A DNA stretch of 64,000 nucleotides from an uncultured Pseudomonadota bacterium (GTDB taxonomy: Bacteria > Pseudomonadota > Gammaproteobacteria > Burkholderiales > SG8-39). The stretch spans positions 48,349 through 112,348 of the forward strand of contig CAIKRR010000076.1 of NCBI GenBank assembly GCA_903829815.1. Direction: 5' to 3'. The notes under the pieces were generated by a model. That model had not been told where the DNA came from, ran no database searches, and saw only the letters and a program-made list of their open reading frames with translations. Made by a program: the position numbers and the translations under genes. Positions 55,757-64,000 of the stretch are shown piece by piece; position 1 is the first letter of the stretch, and the number at the start of each line of letters is the position of its first letter.

Positions 55757-56290
55757 TTACTTCTTCTTCGTTTCCTTGATGATGACCTGCTCGTCGGCAT
55801 ATCGAATGCCCTTGCCCTTGTAGGGCTCGGGCGGGCGATAGGCCCGTACTTCAGCAGCCACCTGGCCGACACGCTGACGGTCGGAACCCTTGATCAATAT
55901 TTCAGTCTGCGTCGGGGTTTCGCACTTCACCCCGGCCGGCATCTGATGAACCACCGGATGCGAATAACCGACCTGGAGATTGAGCTTGTCGCCCTGAGCC
56001 TGGGCCCGATAGCCCACGCCCACCAGATTCAGCTTCTTCTCGAAGCCCTTGCTGACCCCGGTAACCATATTGGCCACCAGCGCTCGCATGGTTCCCGACA
56101 TGGCGTTTGACATCGCCGTGGCGTCGAGCGTGGACATCAGGATCTGCTCGCCTTCCTGACGCACGCCGACACCAGCGATGATCGACTGCGTCAGGGTACC
56201 CAAGGGCCCCTTGACTGCAACCGCGCCTGCCGAAATGCTGACTTCGACGCCCTTGGGCACCGGAATTGGACTTTTGCCTACTCGTGACAT
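55757..56290 (-). CDS. rplF: 50S ribosomal protein L6
   Basis: A 177-residue L6. It starts [20 protein letters not shown] and has [20 protein letters not shown] and the end [27 protein letters not shown] is upstream of ATG 56290, so the frame continuing to 56341 is rejected. L6 contacts the sarcin-ricin region of 23S rRNA. Confidence 0.98.
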   Translation of the reverse strand: MSRVGKSPIPVPKGVEVSISAGAVAVKGPLGTLTQSIIAGVGVRQEGEQILMSTLDATAMSNAMSGTMRALVANMVTGVSKGFEKKLNLVGVGYRAQAQGDKLNLQVGYSHPVVHQMPAGVKCETPTQTEILIKGSDRQRVGQVAAEVRAYRPPEPYKGKGIRYADEQVIIKETKKK

Positions 56291-56306
56291 GGACGGTTCT
56301 CCTCGC

Positions 56307-56702
56307 TCAGGCCACGACGCACAGCACTTCGCCACCGACACCGGAGGCGCGCGCCTTGCGATCGGTCATCACCCCACGGGAGGTGGAGACAATGGCAATG
56401 CCGAGACCGTTCATTACGGTGGGGATGTCACCTGCGCCGCGGTAGATGCGAAGTCCGGGACGACTGACCCGGTCAATACGCTCAATGACTGGCGAACCTG
56501 CGTAGTACTTCAAGTCGAGAGCCATCTCGGCCTTGCCGTCTTCGGTCTTCACGGCAAACCCATCGATATAGCCTTCGTCCTTGAGCACCTGCGCGATGGC
56601 TGCCTTCAGCCGCGAGGCGGGCATTGCGACACGCGTCTTGCCGGCTGTCTGCGCATTGCGGATGCGCGTCAACATGTCGGCGATCGGATCGGTCATGCTC
56701 AT
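56307..56702 (-). CDS. rpsH: 30S ribosomal protein S8
   Basis: A 131-residue S8, a central 30S assembly protein that in E. coli represses the spc operon at rplE. It reads [20 protein letters not shown] and ends [20 protein letters not shown] plus VLCVVA. AGGAG lies ten bases before ATG 56702; ATG 56696 is an alternative but has poorer spacing. Confidence 0.98.
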   Translation of the reverse strand: MSMTDPIADMLTRIRNAQTAGKTRVAMPASRLKAAIAQVLKDEGYIDGFAVKTEDGKAEMALDLKYYAGSPVIERIDRVSRPGLRIYRGAGDIPTVMNGLGIAIVSTSRGVMTDRKARASGVGGEVLCVVA

Positions 56703-56733
56703 TCGTCAAATACTCCTGGAAATGCGTTGCCGC

Positions 56734-57039
56734 TTACCAACTCGCCTTCACGACGCCCGGAATCTCACCGCGCATCGCAACCTCGCGAAGCTTGTTTCGA
56801 CCAAGCCCGAACTTGCGGTAGACGCCGCGCGGGCGACCCGTGATCTGGCAGCGATTGCGCAGACGTGTCGGAGACGCATCACGCGGCAACTTCTGCAGTT
56901 CTTCGCGTGCAGCGTAACGCTCGTCGTCCGACAAGGCCGGATCCTGCGTGCGAGCGATGATCTCGCTGCGTTTCTTGGCGAACTTGGCAACCGTTTTGCG
57001 GCGCTTTTCTTCGCGATTGATGAGTGCCACTTTGGCCAT
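56734..57039 (-). CDS. rpsN: 30S ribosomal protein S14
   Basis: A 101-residue S14 of the longer form without zinc ribbon (no CxxC pairs). It has [20 protein letters not shown] and [20 protein letters not shown] with [20 protein letters not shown]. It sits between rplE and rpsH. Confidence 0.98.
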   Translation of the reverse strand: MAKVALINREEKRRKTVAKFAKKRSEIIARTQDPALSDDERYAAREELQKLPRDASPTRLRNRCQITGRPRGVYRKFGLGRNKLREVAMRGEIPGVVKASW

Positions 57040-57051
57040 GAGTCGAGATCC

Positions 57052-57594
57052 TCAGCTTGCCCGGAACGGGAACTTGAAGGCGGCGAGCAGTGCACGCGCT
57101 TCGTCGTCAGTCTTGGCGGTGGTGGCGATGCTTATATTCATCCCCCGCAACGCGTCGATCTTGTCGTACTCGATCTCGGGGAAAATGATCTGTTCGCGAA
57201 CCCCGAGGTTGTAGTTGCCACGCCCGTCGAAGGCGCGACGCGGAATGCCGCGAAAATCACGAATTCGCGGAATCGCAATGGTGACCAGGCGATCGAGAAA
57301 CTCGTACATCCGTTGGCCACGCAGCGTCACCATGCAACCGACCGGATAGCCCTCACGGACCTTGAAGGTTGCAATGGATTTGCGCGCCAGAGTGACGACC
57401 GGCTTCTGGCCGGCAATCTTCACCATATCGCCCACTGCATTGTCCAGAATCTTCTTGTCGCCCACCGCCTCGCCGACACCCATATTGAGTGTGATCTTGA
57501 GGAGCCGGGGCACTTCCATCACCGACTTGTAGCCGAACTGCTGCTGCAGCGCCGGGGCTATTTCCTTGAGGTACTGTTCATGCAGACGCGCCAT
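57052..57594 (-). CDS. rplE: 50S ribosomal protein L5
   Basis: A 180-residue L5, a 5S rRNA-binding protein that also contacts the P-site tRNA. It has [20 protein letters not shown] and [20 protein letters not shown]. Two in-frame ATGs exist: AGGGG is one base from ATG 57600 but seven from ATG 57594, so 57594 is the likely start. ATG 57600 would overlap the rplX stop as ATGA. Confidence 0.97.
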   Translation of the reverse strand: MARLHEQYLKEIAPALQQQFGYKSVMEVPRLLKITLNMGVGEAVGDKKILDNAVGDMVKIAGQKPVVTLARKSIATFKVREGYPVGCMVTLRGQRMYEFLDRLVTIAIPRIRDFRGIPRRAFDGRGNYNLGVREQIIFPEIEYDKIDALRGMNISIATTAKTDDEARALLAAFKFPFRAS

Positions 57595-57596
57595 GC

Positions 57597-57935
57597 TCAT
57601 GCCCCTTGTTTCGTGTCGACGAGCTCGCCGTTCGACTTGAAGAACCGGGCCTTGCGTGCCTGTTCACCCTCACCGACGACCTTGATGCCTACCCGATCCG
57701 CCTTCTGCGTCTGCGGGTTGTACAACGCCACATTGGAGATATGGACGGGCATGTCACGCTCGACAATGCCACCCGCGTCGCCGCGCATCGGGTTGGGCTT
57801 CACATGCTTCTTGGCACGGTTGATGCCATCGACCAGGACGTGGTCGGCATCCACGCGACGCAGAACCGAACCGCGCTTGCCCTTGTCGCTGCCTGAAATG
57901 ACGATGACCTCATCGCCCTTGCGAATCTTTTCCAT
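57597..57935 (-). CDS. rplX: 50S ribosomal protein L24
   Basis: A 112-residue L24 with the KOW motif region [20 protein letters not shown] and [20 protein letters not shown]. It initiates 50S assembly. Stop TGA lies two bases before the preferred rplE start. Confidence 0.98.
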   Translation of the reverse strand: MEKIRKGDEVIVISGSDKGKRGSVLRRVDADHVLVDGINRAKKHVKPNPMRGDAGGIVERDMPVHISNVALYNPQTQKADRVGIKVVGEGEQARKARFFKSNGELVDTKQGA

Positions 57936-57947
57936 GACGAAAGGCTC

Positions 57948-58316
57948 TCAGAGAACTTCGGGTGCGAGGGAGACGATCTTCATGAACCGCTCGGAGCGCA
58001 ACTCGCGCGTCACCGGGCCGAAGATACGAGTGCCGATGGGCTCGAACTTGGCAGTGAGCAACACCGCCGCGTTGGCATCGAAACGCACCAGCGAACCATC
58101 AGGACGTCGAACGCCCTTCGCGGTGCGCACGACCACCGCGTTGTAGATCTCGCCTTTCTTGACACGACCGCGCGGGGCCGCATCCTTGACGGTGACCTTG
58201 ATGAGGTCGCCGATGCCGGCATAACGCCGCTTCGAACCGCCCATCACCTTGATGCACATGACAGAGCGCGCACCGGTATTGTCGGCCACGTCGAGTACCG
58301 ACTGCATCTGGATCAT
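57948..58316 (-). CDS. rplN: 50S ribosomal protein L14
   Basis: A 122-residue L14, first gene of the spc segment. It reads [20 protein letters not shown] and ends with [21 protein letters not shown] strong promoter (58424-58453) lies upstream, with a leader of roughly 100 bases. Confidence 0.98.
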   Translation of the reverse strand: MIQMQSVLDVADNTGARSVMCIKVMGGSKRRYAGIGDLIKVTVKDAAPRGRVKKGEIYNAVVVRTAKGVRRPDGSLVRFDANAAVLLTAKFEPIGTRIFGPVTRELRSERFMKIVSLAPEVL

Positions 58317-58423
58317 TGCTTCTCTCCAACTTCTCCGAAGCTCACCCGGCGGGCGACGTTCGGTCAGTTTTGGATTCCGTTAAGGAAAACGCCGGCCAGG
58401 GAAGGCACGGCAAGGAACCCAAG

Positions 58424-58453
58424 ATACTAGCATCATTGAAACGACAACGTCAA
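58424..58453 (-). promoter_or_regulatory. spc-operon sigma-70 promoter upstream of rplN
   Basis: On the minus strand TTGACG (58453-58448) and TAGTAT (58429-58424) are separated by 18 bases, close to consensus. They lie in the 149-base gap between rpsQ and rplN, giving a start near 58417 and a leader of about 100 bases. Nothing else is seen in that gap. Confidence 0.78.
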
Positions 58454-58465
58454 GCCCTTGCGACG

Positions 58466-58729
58466 TTATCTTGCGCGCTCAACCAGCGCGACGACTTTCC
58501 ACGATTTGGTCTTCGCCAACGGACGGCACTGCTCGATGGTGACCATGTCACCTTCGTGGTACTCGTTCTGCTCATCGTGCGCGTGGTACCGGTTGGATCG
58601 CTTGATGACCTTCCCGTAGAGCGGGTGGGTGACCCGACGCTCCACAAGTACCGTCACGGTCTTGTCCATCTTGTCGCTGACCACCCGTCCTGTGAGAGCA
58701 CGGACGACCTTGTTCTGCGGTTCTGTCAT
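58466..58729 (-). CDS. rpsQ: 30S ribosomal protein S17
   Basis: An 87-residue OB-fold protein. It has [20 protein letters not shown] and [20 protein letters not shown]. Its start overlaps the rpmC stop (ATGA). It is the last gene of the S10 segment; the spc promoter lies just past its stop. Confidence 0.98.
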   Translation of the reverse strand: MTEPQNKVVRALTGRVVSDKMDKTVTVLVERRVTHPLYGKVIKRSNRYHAHDEQNEYHEGDMVTIEQCRPLAKTKSWKVVALVERAR

Positions 58730-58920
58730 TTCTGGCTGGCCTTTTCGGTGATCAGCGTCCGAACGCGCGCAATGTCACGTCGCAGGATGCGCAGCTGGTT
58801 GGTGTTGGTGAGTTGTTGGGTCGCCTTCTGCATGCGCAGTGAAAATTGCGCACGCAGGAGCGAGCTCAGCTCCTGGTCCAGTTCGGCGCCAGTCTTGGCG
58901 CGCAGCTCAATCGTCTTCAT
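58726..58920 (-). CDS. rpmC: 50S ribosomal protein L29
   Basis: A 64-residue helical hairpin protein by the tunnel exit. It begins [20 protein letters not shown] and ends [21 protein letters not shown] 58920 is four bases after the rplP stop and agrees with family length; the in-frame start at 58947 overlaps rplP and is rejected. Confidence 0.97.
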   Translation of the reverse strand: MKTIELRAKTGAELDQELSSLLRAQFSLRMQKATQQLTNTNQLRILRRDIARVRTLITEKASQK

Positions 58921-58924
58921 CAAC

Positions 58925-59338
58925 TCACCCCACCTGTCGCTGCACAAAGACGGTCTTCAGCGGCAGCTTCGCTGCTGCGAGGGCGAACGCTGCGCGTGCA
59001 AGCGACTCCTCGACCCCGTCCATCTCATAGAGCACCTTGCCTGGCTGGATTTCAGCGACCCAATATTCCGGGTTGCCTTTTCCTCCGCCCATCCGCACTT
59101 CAGCCGGCTTCTGCGAAACGGGCTTATCGGGGAATATGCGGATCCAGATGCGACCACCGCGCTTGATGTGCCGTGTCATCGCACGTCGCGCAGCCTCGAT
59201 CTGCCGGGCCGTCAGCCGGCCGCGTGCAACAGACTTGAGCCCGTACTCGCCGAACGACACCTTGGAACCGCGCGTGGCGATCCCGGTGTTACGGCCCTTT
59301 TGCTGCTTGCGGTATTTGGTTCTAGATGGTTGAAGCAT
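58925..59338 (-). CDS. rplP: 50S ribosomal protein L16
   Basis: A 137-residue L16 near the A site. It reads [20 protein letters not shown] and has [20 protein letters not shown] with [20 protein letters not shown]. Its start overlaps the 3' end of rpsC by 17 bases, so translation is coupled. Confidence 0.98.
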   Translation of the reverse strand: MLQPSRTKYRKQQKGRNTGIATRGSKVSFGEYGLKSVARGRLTARQIEAARRAMTRHIKRGGRIWIRIFPDKPVSQKPAEVRMGGGKGNPEYWVAEIQPGKVLYEMDGVEESLARAAFALAAAKLPLKTVFVQRQVG

Positions 59339-60233
59339 CGCCCGGTTCCTTCGTCGTCTTCTTCACCACACGGCGCACCGGCGCGGTGGCAGGCGCAGCG
59401 GGAGCCGCAGCGGCCTTGGGTTTGTCGCCTTCCGGCTTGGCGGTACCCGTGTCACCACGGGCCTCGGCGGCCGTCCGCCTCACACGGCCTGGCGCGCCAC
59501 CCGGGCGCCCCTCACCGTCGCGAGGCCCACGCGGACCACGTGGGGGACGACGCGTCTGGTCGTCATCGACCGCTGGCGCGGCCGCCGGAGCCTGCTCGCC
59601 ACGCCCCAGCACATCGCCCTTGTACACCCATACCTTGATGCCGATCACACCATAGGTGGTACGGGCTTCCGAAAATCCGTAGTCAAGGTCAGCACGCAGC
59701 GTATGAAGCGGCACACGACCCTCTCGATACCACTCGGTACGCGCGATGTCGATTCCGTTCAGGCGTCCCGCGCTCATGATCTTGATGCCCTGGGCGCCCG
59801 CACGCATCGCGTTCTGCATCGCCCGCTTCATGGCACGCCGGAACATGATCCGTTTCTCGAGTTGCTGCCCGATCGAATCGGCGATCAACTGCGCATCGAT
59901 CTCGGGCTTCTTCACTTCCTCGATGTTCACATGCACGGCCTGCACGTGGAGGATGCGACGCAGATCAGCCTTGATGATCTCGATGTCTTCGCCCTTCTTG
60001 CCGATGACGGCACCAGGGCGAGCGCTGTGGATGGTGATCCGCGCGTCCTTGGCAGGACGTTCGACGATCACTCGAGCAACGCTGGCGTGACTCAAACGCT
60101 TGCGCAAGTATTCGCGCACACGCAGGTCCTCGTTCAGCATCGAGGCAAAATTCCGGCTGGTCGCGAACCAACGCGACGTCCAGGCCTTGTTCACCGAGAG
60201 CCGGAAACCGGTCGGATGGATTTTCTGTCCCAT
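59322..60233 (-). CDS. rpsC: 30S ribosomal protein S3 with long C-terminal extension
   Basis: A 303-residue S3. The conserved part runs [20 protein letters not shown] to about residue 215, with the KH domain [20 protein letters not shown]. Beyond [14 protein letters not shown] lies a tail of about 85 residues, rich in Pro, Ala, Gly and Arg (for example [20 protein letters not shown]) and ending [19 protein letters not shown]. coli S3 is about 233 residues, so this extension is long and probably flexible. S3 forms part of the mRNA entry channel. Overlaps rplP by 17 bases. Confidence 0.97.
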   Translation of the reverse strand: MGQKIHPTGFRLSVNKAWTSRWFATSRNFASMLNEDLRVREYLRKRLSHASVARVIVERPAKDARITIHSARPGAVIGKKGEDIEIIKADLRRILHVQAVHVNIEEVKKPEIDAQLIADSIGQQLEKRIMFRRAMKRAMQNAMRAGAQGIKIMSAGRLNGIDIARTEWYREGRVPLHTLRADLDYGFSEARTTYGVIGIKVWVYKGDVLGRGEQAPAAAPAVDDDQTRRPPRGPRGPRDGEGRPGGAPGRVRRTAAEARGDTGTAKPEGDKPKAAAAPAAPATAPVRRVVKKTTKEPGDASTI

Positions 60234-60276
60234 GGGGTGCCTTTAGTTGGATGAGACGCGGTCGATGGCGTGCATG

Positions 60277-60627
60277 TCAGGCCGCCTTGCCCTTGGCACC
60301 ATCACTGACGGTGACGAAGATATGGCAGGTTGGCTTTGAAATGCGGTTGCCACGTCCCTTGGCGCGGGCGGCGAACCGACGCAGCGTGGCGCCTCGTTCG
60401 ACCATGATGCGACTCACCTTGAGTTCGTCGACGTCGGCCCCATCGTTGTGCTCGGCGTTGGCTATTGCCGACTCGAGCACCTTCTTGATGATGTGCGCCG
60501 CCTTCTTGGGACTGAAGGTGAGAATGTTGAGGGCACGGTCGACCGGCAGACCACGCACCTGGTCGGCAACCAGTCGACCTTTCTGGGCTGACAGGCGAAC
60601 GCCGAATAATTTGGCTTGAGTTTCCAT
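60277..60627 (-). CDS. rplV: 50S ribosomal protein L22
   Basis: A 116-residue L22, whose beta hairpin lines the exit tunnel. It has [20 protein letters not shown] and [25 protein letters not shown] precedes ATG 60627. Lies between rpsC and rpsS. Confidence 0.97.
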   Translation of the reverse strand: METQAKLFGVRLSAQKGRLVADQVRGLPVDRALNILTFSPKKAAHIIKKVLESAIANAEHNDGADVDELKVSRIMVERGATLRRFAARAKGRGNRISKPTCHIFVTVSDGAKGKAA

Positions 60628-60636
60628 GGACCGCTC

Positions 60637-60918
60637 CTACTTGCGCGCTGCGGTTTTCTTGTCCGCAGTGTGACCTTTGAAGGTCCTGGTGAGCGCGAAC
60701 TCGCCGAGCTTGTGACCCACCATGTTCTCGGTGACGAACACCGGAATATGCTGCTTGCCGTTGTGCACCGAGATCGTGAACCCGACAAAGTCGGGAATCA
60801 CGGTCGAGCGACGCGACCAGGTCTTGATCGGCTTCTTGTCGTTGTTCGACCGCGCGGTATCCACCTTCTTGAGCAGATGGAGGTCGACGAACGGTCCTTT
60901 CTTGAGCGAACGTGGCAT
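60637..60918 (-). CDS. rpsS: 30S ribosomal protein S19
   Basis: A 93-residue S19. It reads [20 protein letters not shown] and has [20 protein letters not shown] with [20 protein letters not shown]. It contacts S13 in the 30S head. It is 9 bases upstream of rplV. Confidence 0.98.
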   Translation of the reverse strand: MPRSLKKGPFVDLHLLKKVDTARSNNDKKPIKTWSRRSTVIPDFVGFTISVHNGKQHIPVFVTENMVGHKLGEFALTRTFKGHTADKKTAARK

Positions 60919-60928
60919 GGCTGTCTAC

Positions 60929-61756
60929 CTATTTCTTGTATCGGCGCGTCACGATCATGCTGGTCGTGCGCTTGTTGCGACGAGTGCGATAGCCCTTGGT
61001 GAGCGTGCCCCACGGGCTGACCGGATCCATACCAGCAGCAGTCTTGCCTTCACCGCCGCCGTGCGGGTGATCGACCGGATTCATGGCAACGCCACGAACC
61101 GTCGGACGGACACCGCGCCAGCGCATCGCGCCTGCCTTGCCGATGGAACGAAGGTTGTGCTCTTCGTTGCTGGCCTCACCGATCGTGGCCCGGCAGTCGA
61201 CGTGAATCTTGCGAACCTCGCCTGACCGTAGCCGCAACTGCGCGTAACTGCTGTCACGAGCCAGCAGCTGCACCGAGGTGCCGGCGGCGCGCGCGATCTG
61301 CGCGCCCTTGCCGGGCCGCATCTCGACGCAGAAGATCGTCGAACCGACGGGAATATTGCGCAACGGCAGCGCGTTGCCTGCGCGAATCGGCGCTTCCGAC
61401 CCGCTCATCAATTGCGTTCCGGCGGTCACCCCCTTCGGAGCGATGATGTAGCGGCGTTCGCCATCGGCGTAGCACAACAGTGCGATATGCGCGCTGCGGT
61501 TGGGGTCATATTCAATGCGTTCGACCTTGGCCGAGATGCCGTCCTTGTTTCGACGGAAATCAACCAGACGATAGTGCTGGCGGTGACCACCACCCTGGTG
61601 ACGGACCGTGATCTGACCCGTGTTGTTGCGCCCCGCCTTCTTGGACTGCGGCTCGACCAATGCTGCGTGGGGCCGACCCTTGTACAAATCGGGATGAACG
61701 ACCTTGACGACGGCACGCCGCCCAGGTGAGGTAGGTTTGACTTTGACGAGAGGCAT
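60929..61756 (-). CDS. rplB: 50S ribosomal protein L2
   Basis: A 275-residue L2, essential for subunit association and peptidyl transferase. Conserved His region: [20 protein letters not shown], and N-terminal [20 protein letters not shown]. Lies between rplW and rpsS. Confidence 0.98.
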   Translation of the reverse strand: MPLVKVKPTSPGRRAVVKVVHPDLYKGRPHAALVEPQSKKAGRNNTGQITVRHQGGGHRQHYRLVDFRRNKDGISAKVERIEYDPNRSAHIALLCYADGERRYIIAPKGVTAGTQLMSGSEAPIRAGNALPLRNIPVGSTIFCVEMRPGKGAQIARAAGTSVQLLARDSSYAQLRLRSGEVRKIHVDCRATIGEASNEEHNLRSIGKAGAMRWRGVRPTVRGVAMNPVDHPHGGGEGKTAAGMDPVSPWGTLTKGYRTRRNKRTTSMIVTRRYKK

Positions 61757-61760
61757 GGCG

Positions 61761-62081
61761 TTACTCCGTGGCCTGGAAGTTGATGTCCTGGCCGGCCTTG
61801 ACTGTCACGTAGGCCTTCTTCCAGTTGATACGGCGGCCCAGACGCCCGGCGAATCGCTTGGGCTTGCCATGAACATTCACCACTGACACCCCAGTGACTT
61901 CGATCTGGTTGTCCTTGCGGCTGAACATGAGCTCGACGGCTGCCTTGATTTCGGGCTTGGTGGCGCGATCGAGCACACGGAACACGTACTGGTTGTTCTT
62001 CTCGCCTACCAGGGTGCTCTTCTCGGAAATGATGGGTGCGAGCAGCACCTGCATCAACTTCTGGTCGTTGGCAGAACTCAT
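61761..62081 (-). CDS. rplW: 50S ribosomal protein L23
   Basis: A 106-residue L23, the docking site for trigger factor and SRP at the tunnel exit. It has [20 protein letters not shown] and [23 protein letters not shown] 62081 overlaps the rplD stop (ATGA), favouring it over the in-frame 62087 start. Confidence 0.97.
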   Translation of the reverse strand: MSSANDQKLMQVLLAPIISEKSTLVGEKNNQYVFRVLDRATKPEIKAAVELMFSRKDNQIEVTGVSVVNVHGKPKRFAGRLGRRINWKKAYVTVKAGQDINFQATE

Positions 62082-62698
62082 GCCCACATCTCCTCGATCT
62101 TCGACACGGCCTTGCGCGTCATCAACACGTTGTCGAAATGGACCAGCGACACCGGATCGGCCTGATGCACGCCGAGAATCAGCACATTGGTCAGGTTGCG
62201 CGACGACAGCCAGAGGTTCTCGTCGACTTCATCGGTGATGACCAGAACCTTCTCCAGGCCCATGCTCTTCACCTTCTGCGCGAGCAGCCTGGTCTTTGGC
62301 GCTTCGATGCTGAATTCATCGACGACCTTGAGCCGATCCTCGCGCGCGAGCTGGGAGAGGATCGAGGCCATACCAGCCCGATACATCTTGCGGTTGATCT
62401 TCTGTTCGAAATTCTCGTCGGGGCTCGACGCAAAAATGCGACCACCACCACGCCAAAGCGGGCTTGAGGCCTTGCCCGCTCGTGCACGTCCGGTGCCCTT
62501 CTGACGCCACGGCTTTTTCTTCGACTTGGACACTTCACTGCGTCCAAGCTGCTTGCGCGTCCCGAGTCGCCCATTGGCTTGATAGGCCACGACGATCTGG
62601 TGTACAAGCGCTTCGTTGAACTCGCGGCCGAACAGGGTGTCGGCAGCAGACAGGGTCGCCGAACTGGCGCCATTTGCATCAATGATCTTGAGTTCCAT
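62078..62698 (-). CDS. rplD: 50S ribosomal protein L4
   Basis: A 206-residue L4. It has [20 protein letters not shown] and [17 protein letters not shown] core ([20 protein letters not shown]). In E. coli L4 regulates its own operon. ATG 62698 ([10 protein letters not shown]) is preferred to 62710. Confidence 0.97.
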   Translation of the reverse strand: MELKIIDANGASSATLSAADTLFGREFNEALVHQIVVAYQANGRLGTRKQLGRSEVSKSKKKPWRQKGTGRARAGKASSPLWRGGGRIFASSPDENFEQKINRKMYRAGMASILSQLAREDRLKVVDEFSIEAPKTRLLAQKVKSMGLEKVLVITDEVDENLWLSSRNLTNVLILGVHQADPVSLVHFDNVLMTRKAVSKIEEMWA

Positions 62699-62706
62699 GC
62701 TCCGCC

Positions 62707-63408
62707 TCACTTCTTGCCGGCTTTAGCCGGATTGACAGGCTTGGATGACGCCTGGACTTGCTTGGCGCGCTTGAGCTTCACCGCAGGCCGCACGACAACA
62801 TGACCGCCCGCCGATCCGGGCACCGCGCCCTTGATCAGCAAGAGCTGGCGCGCAACGTCTACGCGCACCACCTCCAGGCCCTGGACCGTGGCACTCACAT
62901 CGCCGAGATGACCGGCCATGCGCTTGCCAGGGAAAATCCGGCCCGGATCCTGTGCCTGGCCAATAGAGCCAGGGGTGTTGTGCGAGCGCGAGTTGCCGTG
63001 GCTGGCGCGGTTCGAGGAAAAGTTATGTCGCTTGATGACGCCAGCGAACCCTTTTCCGATGGTCGTACCCGACACATCGACAAACTGACCGACGGCAAAT
63101 AGCTCGACGCTGATCCGCCCGCCGGGAGCCAGTTCGCCCAGCTCTTCTTCAGTGGTGCGGAATTCGCTGACCAAGGTACCAGCTTCAACGCCTGCCTTGG
63201 CCATATGCCCGGCGACCGACTTGTTGACGCGAGACGCGCGGCGCTTGCCATAGACAACCTGAACGGCGCAATAGCCATCGGTCGCCTGACGCTTCACCTG
63301 CGAGATCCGGTTGTCGGCAACGTCCACCACCGTCACGGGCAGCGAAGTACCATCATCCGTAAAAATACGGGTCATGCCGACCTTGCGGCCGACGAGTCCG
63401 AGTGTCAT
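62707..63408 (-). CDS. rplC: 50S ribosomal protein L3
   Basis: A 233-residue L3. It begins [20 protein letters not shown] and has [20 protein letters not shown] with [20 protein letters not shown]. Its Shine-Dalgarno GAGGG (63430-63426 on the minus strand) is inside a short hairpin, so translation may be regulated. Confidence 0.98.
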   Translation of the reverse strand: MTLGLVGRKVGMTRIFTDDGTSLPVTVVDVADNRISQVKRQATDGYCAVQVVYGKRRASRVNKSVAGHMAKAGVEAGTLVSEFRTTEEELGELAPGGRISVELFAVGQFVDVSGTTIGKGFAGVIKRHNFSSNRASHGNSRSHNTPGSIGQAQDPGRIFPGKRMAGHLGDVSATVQGLEVVRVDVARQLLLIKGAVPGSAGGHVVVRPAVKLKRAKQVQASSKPVNPAKAGKK

Positions 63409-63417
63409 GTTCTGTTT

Positions 63418-63451
63418 CCCTCTTCGAGGGGCCGACTACGATCGGTCGGCC
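63418..63451 (-). promoter_or_regulatory. Two adjacent hairpins in the rplC leader; one sequesters the ribosome-binding site
   Basis: On the minus strand GGCCGAC (63451-63445) pairs with GTCGGCC (63436-63430), and next CCCTC (63430-63426 region of the complementary pairing 63418-63422/63426-63430) forms a stem with GAGGG around a three-base loop. The GAGGG arm is the only Shine-Dalgarno candidate for rplC, ten or so bases before the ATG at 63408. This resembles a ribosomal leader control element. Confidence 0.5.
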
Positions 63452-63524
63452 AAGCTTTTTGGTACTGCTCTCTTGCTACCGCCGCGGTTCCAATCGGACC
63501 GTGACGCCTTGCACTGTCCCGCGA

Positions 63525-63836
63525 CTACTTGAGCGCTACGTCGACCCCTGCGGGGAGGTCGAGTTTCATCAGGGCGTCGACTGTCTTGTCAGTCGGGTCG
63601 ATGATGTCCATCAGACGCACATGCGTACGGATTTCAAACTGGTCACGCGAGGTCTTGTTCACGTGCGGGCTGCGCAGAACGTCAAAGCGCTCGATGCGGG
63701 TCGGCATGGGGATAGGTCCCCGCACCACCGCACCAGTCCGCTTGGCCGTATCGACGATTTCAGCCGCAGACCGATCGATGAGGCGGTAATCAAACGCCTT
63801 CAGACGGATGCGGATCTTCTCAGTCTTGGTTGCCAT
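63525..63836 (-). CDS. rpsJ: 30S ribosomal protein S10 (NusE)
   Basis: A 103-residue S10, also NusE in antitermination. It has [20 protein letters not shown] and [20 protein letters not shown], ending [13 protein letters not shown] 63836 gives the common [10 protein letters not shown] start; the in-frame 63851 start overlaps tuf and is rejected. It lies between tuf and rplC. Confidence 0.98.
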   Translation of the reverse strand: MATKTEKIRIRLKAFDYRLIDRSAAEIVDTAKRTGAVVRGPIPMPTRIERFDVLRSPHVNKTSRDQFEIRTHVRLMDIIDPTDKTVDALMKLDLPAGVDVALK

Positions 63837-63843
63837 CAGAGTC

Positions 63844-64000
<157 letters not shown>

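Overview
This is a GC-rich bacterial chromosome segment, most likely from a betaproteobacterium of the order Burkholderiales (Alcaligenaceae- or Comamonadaceae-like). The evidence is the gene order tuf-rpsJ-...-secY-infA-rpmJ-rpsM-rpsK-rpsD-rpoA-rplQ, four orphan Bug-family (TctC-like) periplasmic binding proteins, a lexA-imuA-imuB-dnaE2 cassette with a CTGT-N8-ACAG SOS box, and coexisting TRAP, Bug and aromatic-catabolism genes. No tRNA, rRNA, CRISPR array, insertion sequence or phage gene was seen. Coding density is high and no gap exceeds about 200 bases.

Layout. 1-479 (-): 5' part of a secreted ankyrin-repeat protein. 517-6047 (+): an uptake block of outer-membrane porin, Bug protein and a complete TRAP transporter. 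6126-12122 (+): two paralogous 2-oxoacid (indolepyruvate-type) ferredoxin oxidoreductase alpha subunits flanking one beta subunit. 12164-18098 (+): enoyl-CoA hydratase, ABC-type binding protein, cytochrome P450, NAD(P)H-quinone oxidoreductase-like flavoprotein, and a flavocytochrome c sulfide dehydrogenase-like pair. 18216-24727 (-): the SOS mutagenesis cassette dnaE2, imuB, imuA, lexA. 24914-26100: an FmdB zinc ribbon and an aldo/keto reductase. 26107-33931 (-): a catabolic operon of molybdenum hydroxylase subunits (FAD, 2Fe-2S and Mo), a tricarballylate-dehydrogenase-like flavoprotein, a MaoC-fold dehydratase and a PcaB/PurB-family lyase. It faces a second molybdenum subunit, a Bug protein and an XRE regulator (34081-38408, +). 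38545-43589 (+): pyrimidine genes pyrK, pyrD (class 1B), pyrE, an amidase and pyrD (class 2). 43593-49212: two Bug proteins, gentisate dioxygenase, a luciferase-like monooxygenase, RidA and an alpha/beta hydrolase. 49302-64000 (-): the ribosomal S10-spc-alpha supercluster, with the 3' end of tuf at the window edge.

How the genes work together. The left half looks like an organic-acid/aromatic catabolic region: porin and binding proteins collect a substrate, TRAP imports it, and the IOR-type enzymes would convert an aryl-2-oxoacid to its acyl-CoA with ferredoxin as acceptor. An enoyl-CoA hydratase follows. The central minus-strand operon combines hydroxylation, FAD-dependent dehydrogenation, hydration and C-X lyase chemistry, and I cannot match it to a described pathway; it is the best candidate here for something undescribed. 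The pyrimidine region is odd in carrying two biochemically different dihydroorotate dehydrogenases around pyrE. The ribosomal cluster is canonical but shows readable internal promoters upstream of rplN and rpsM, and a hairpin that hides the rplC ribosome-binding site.
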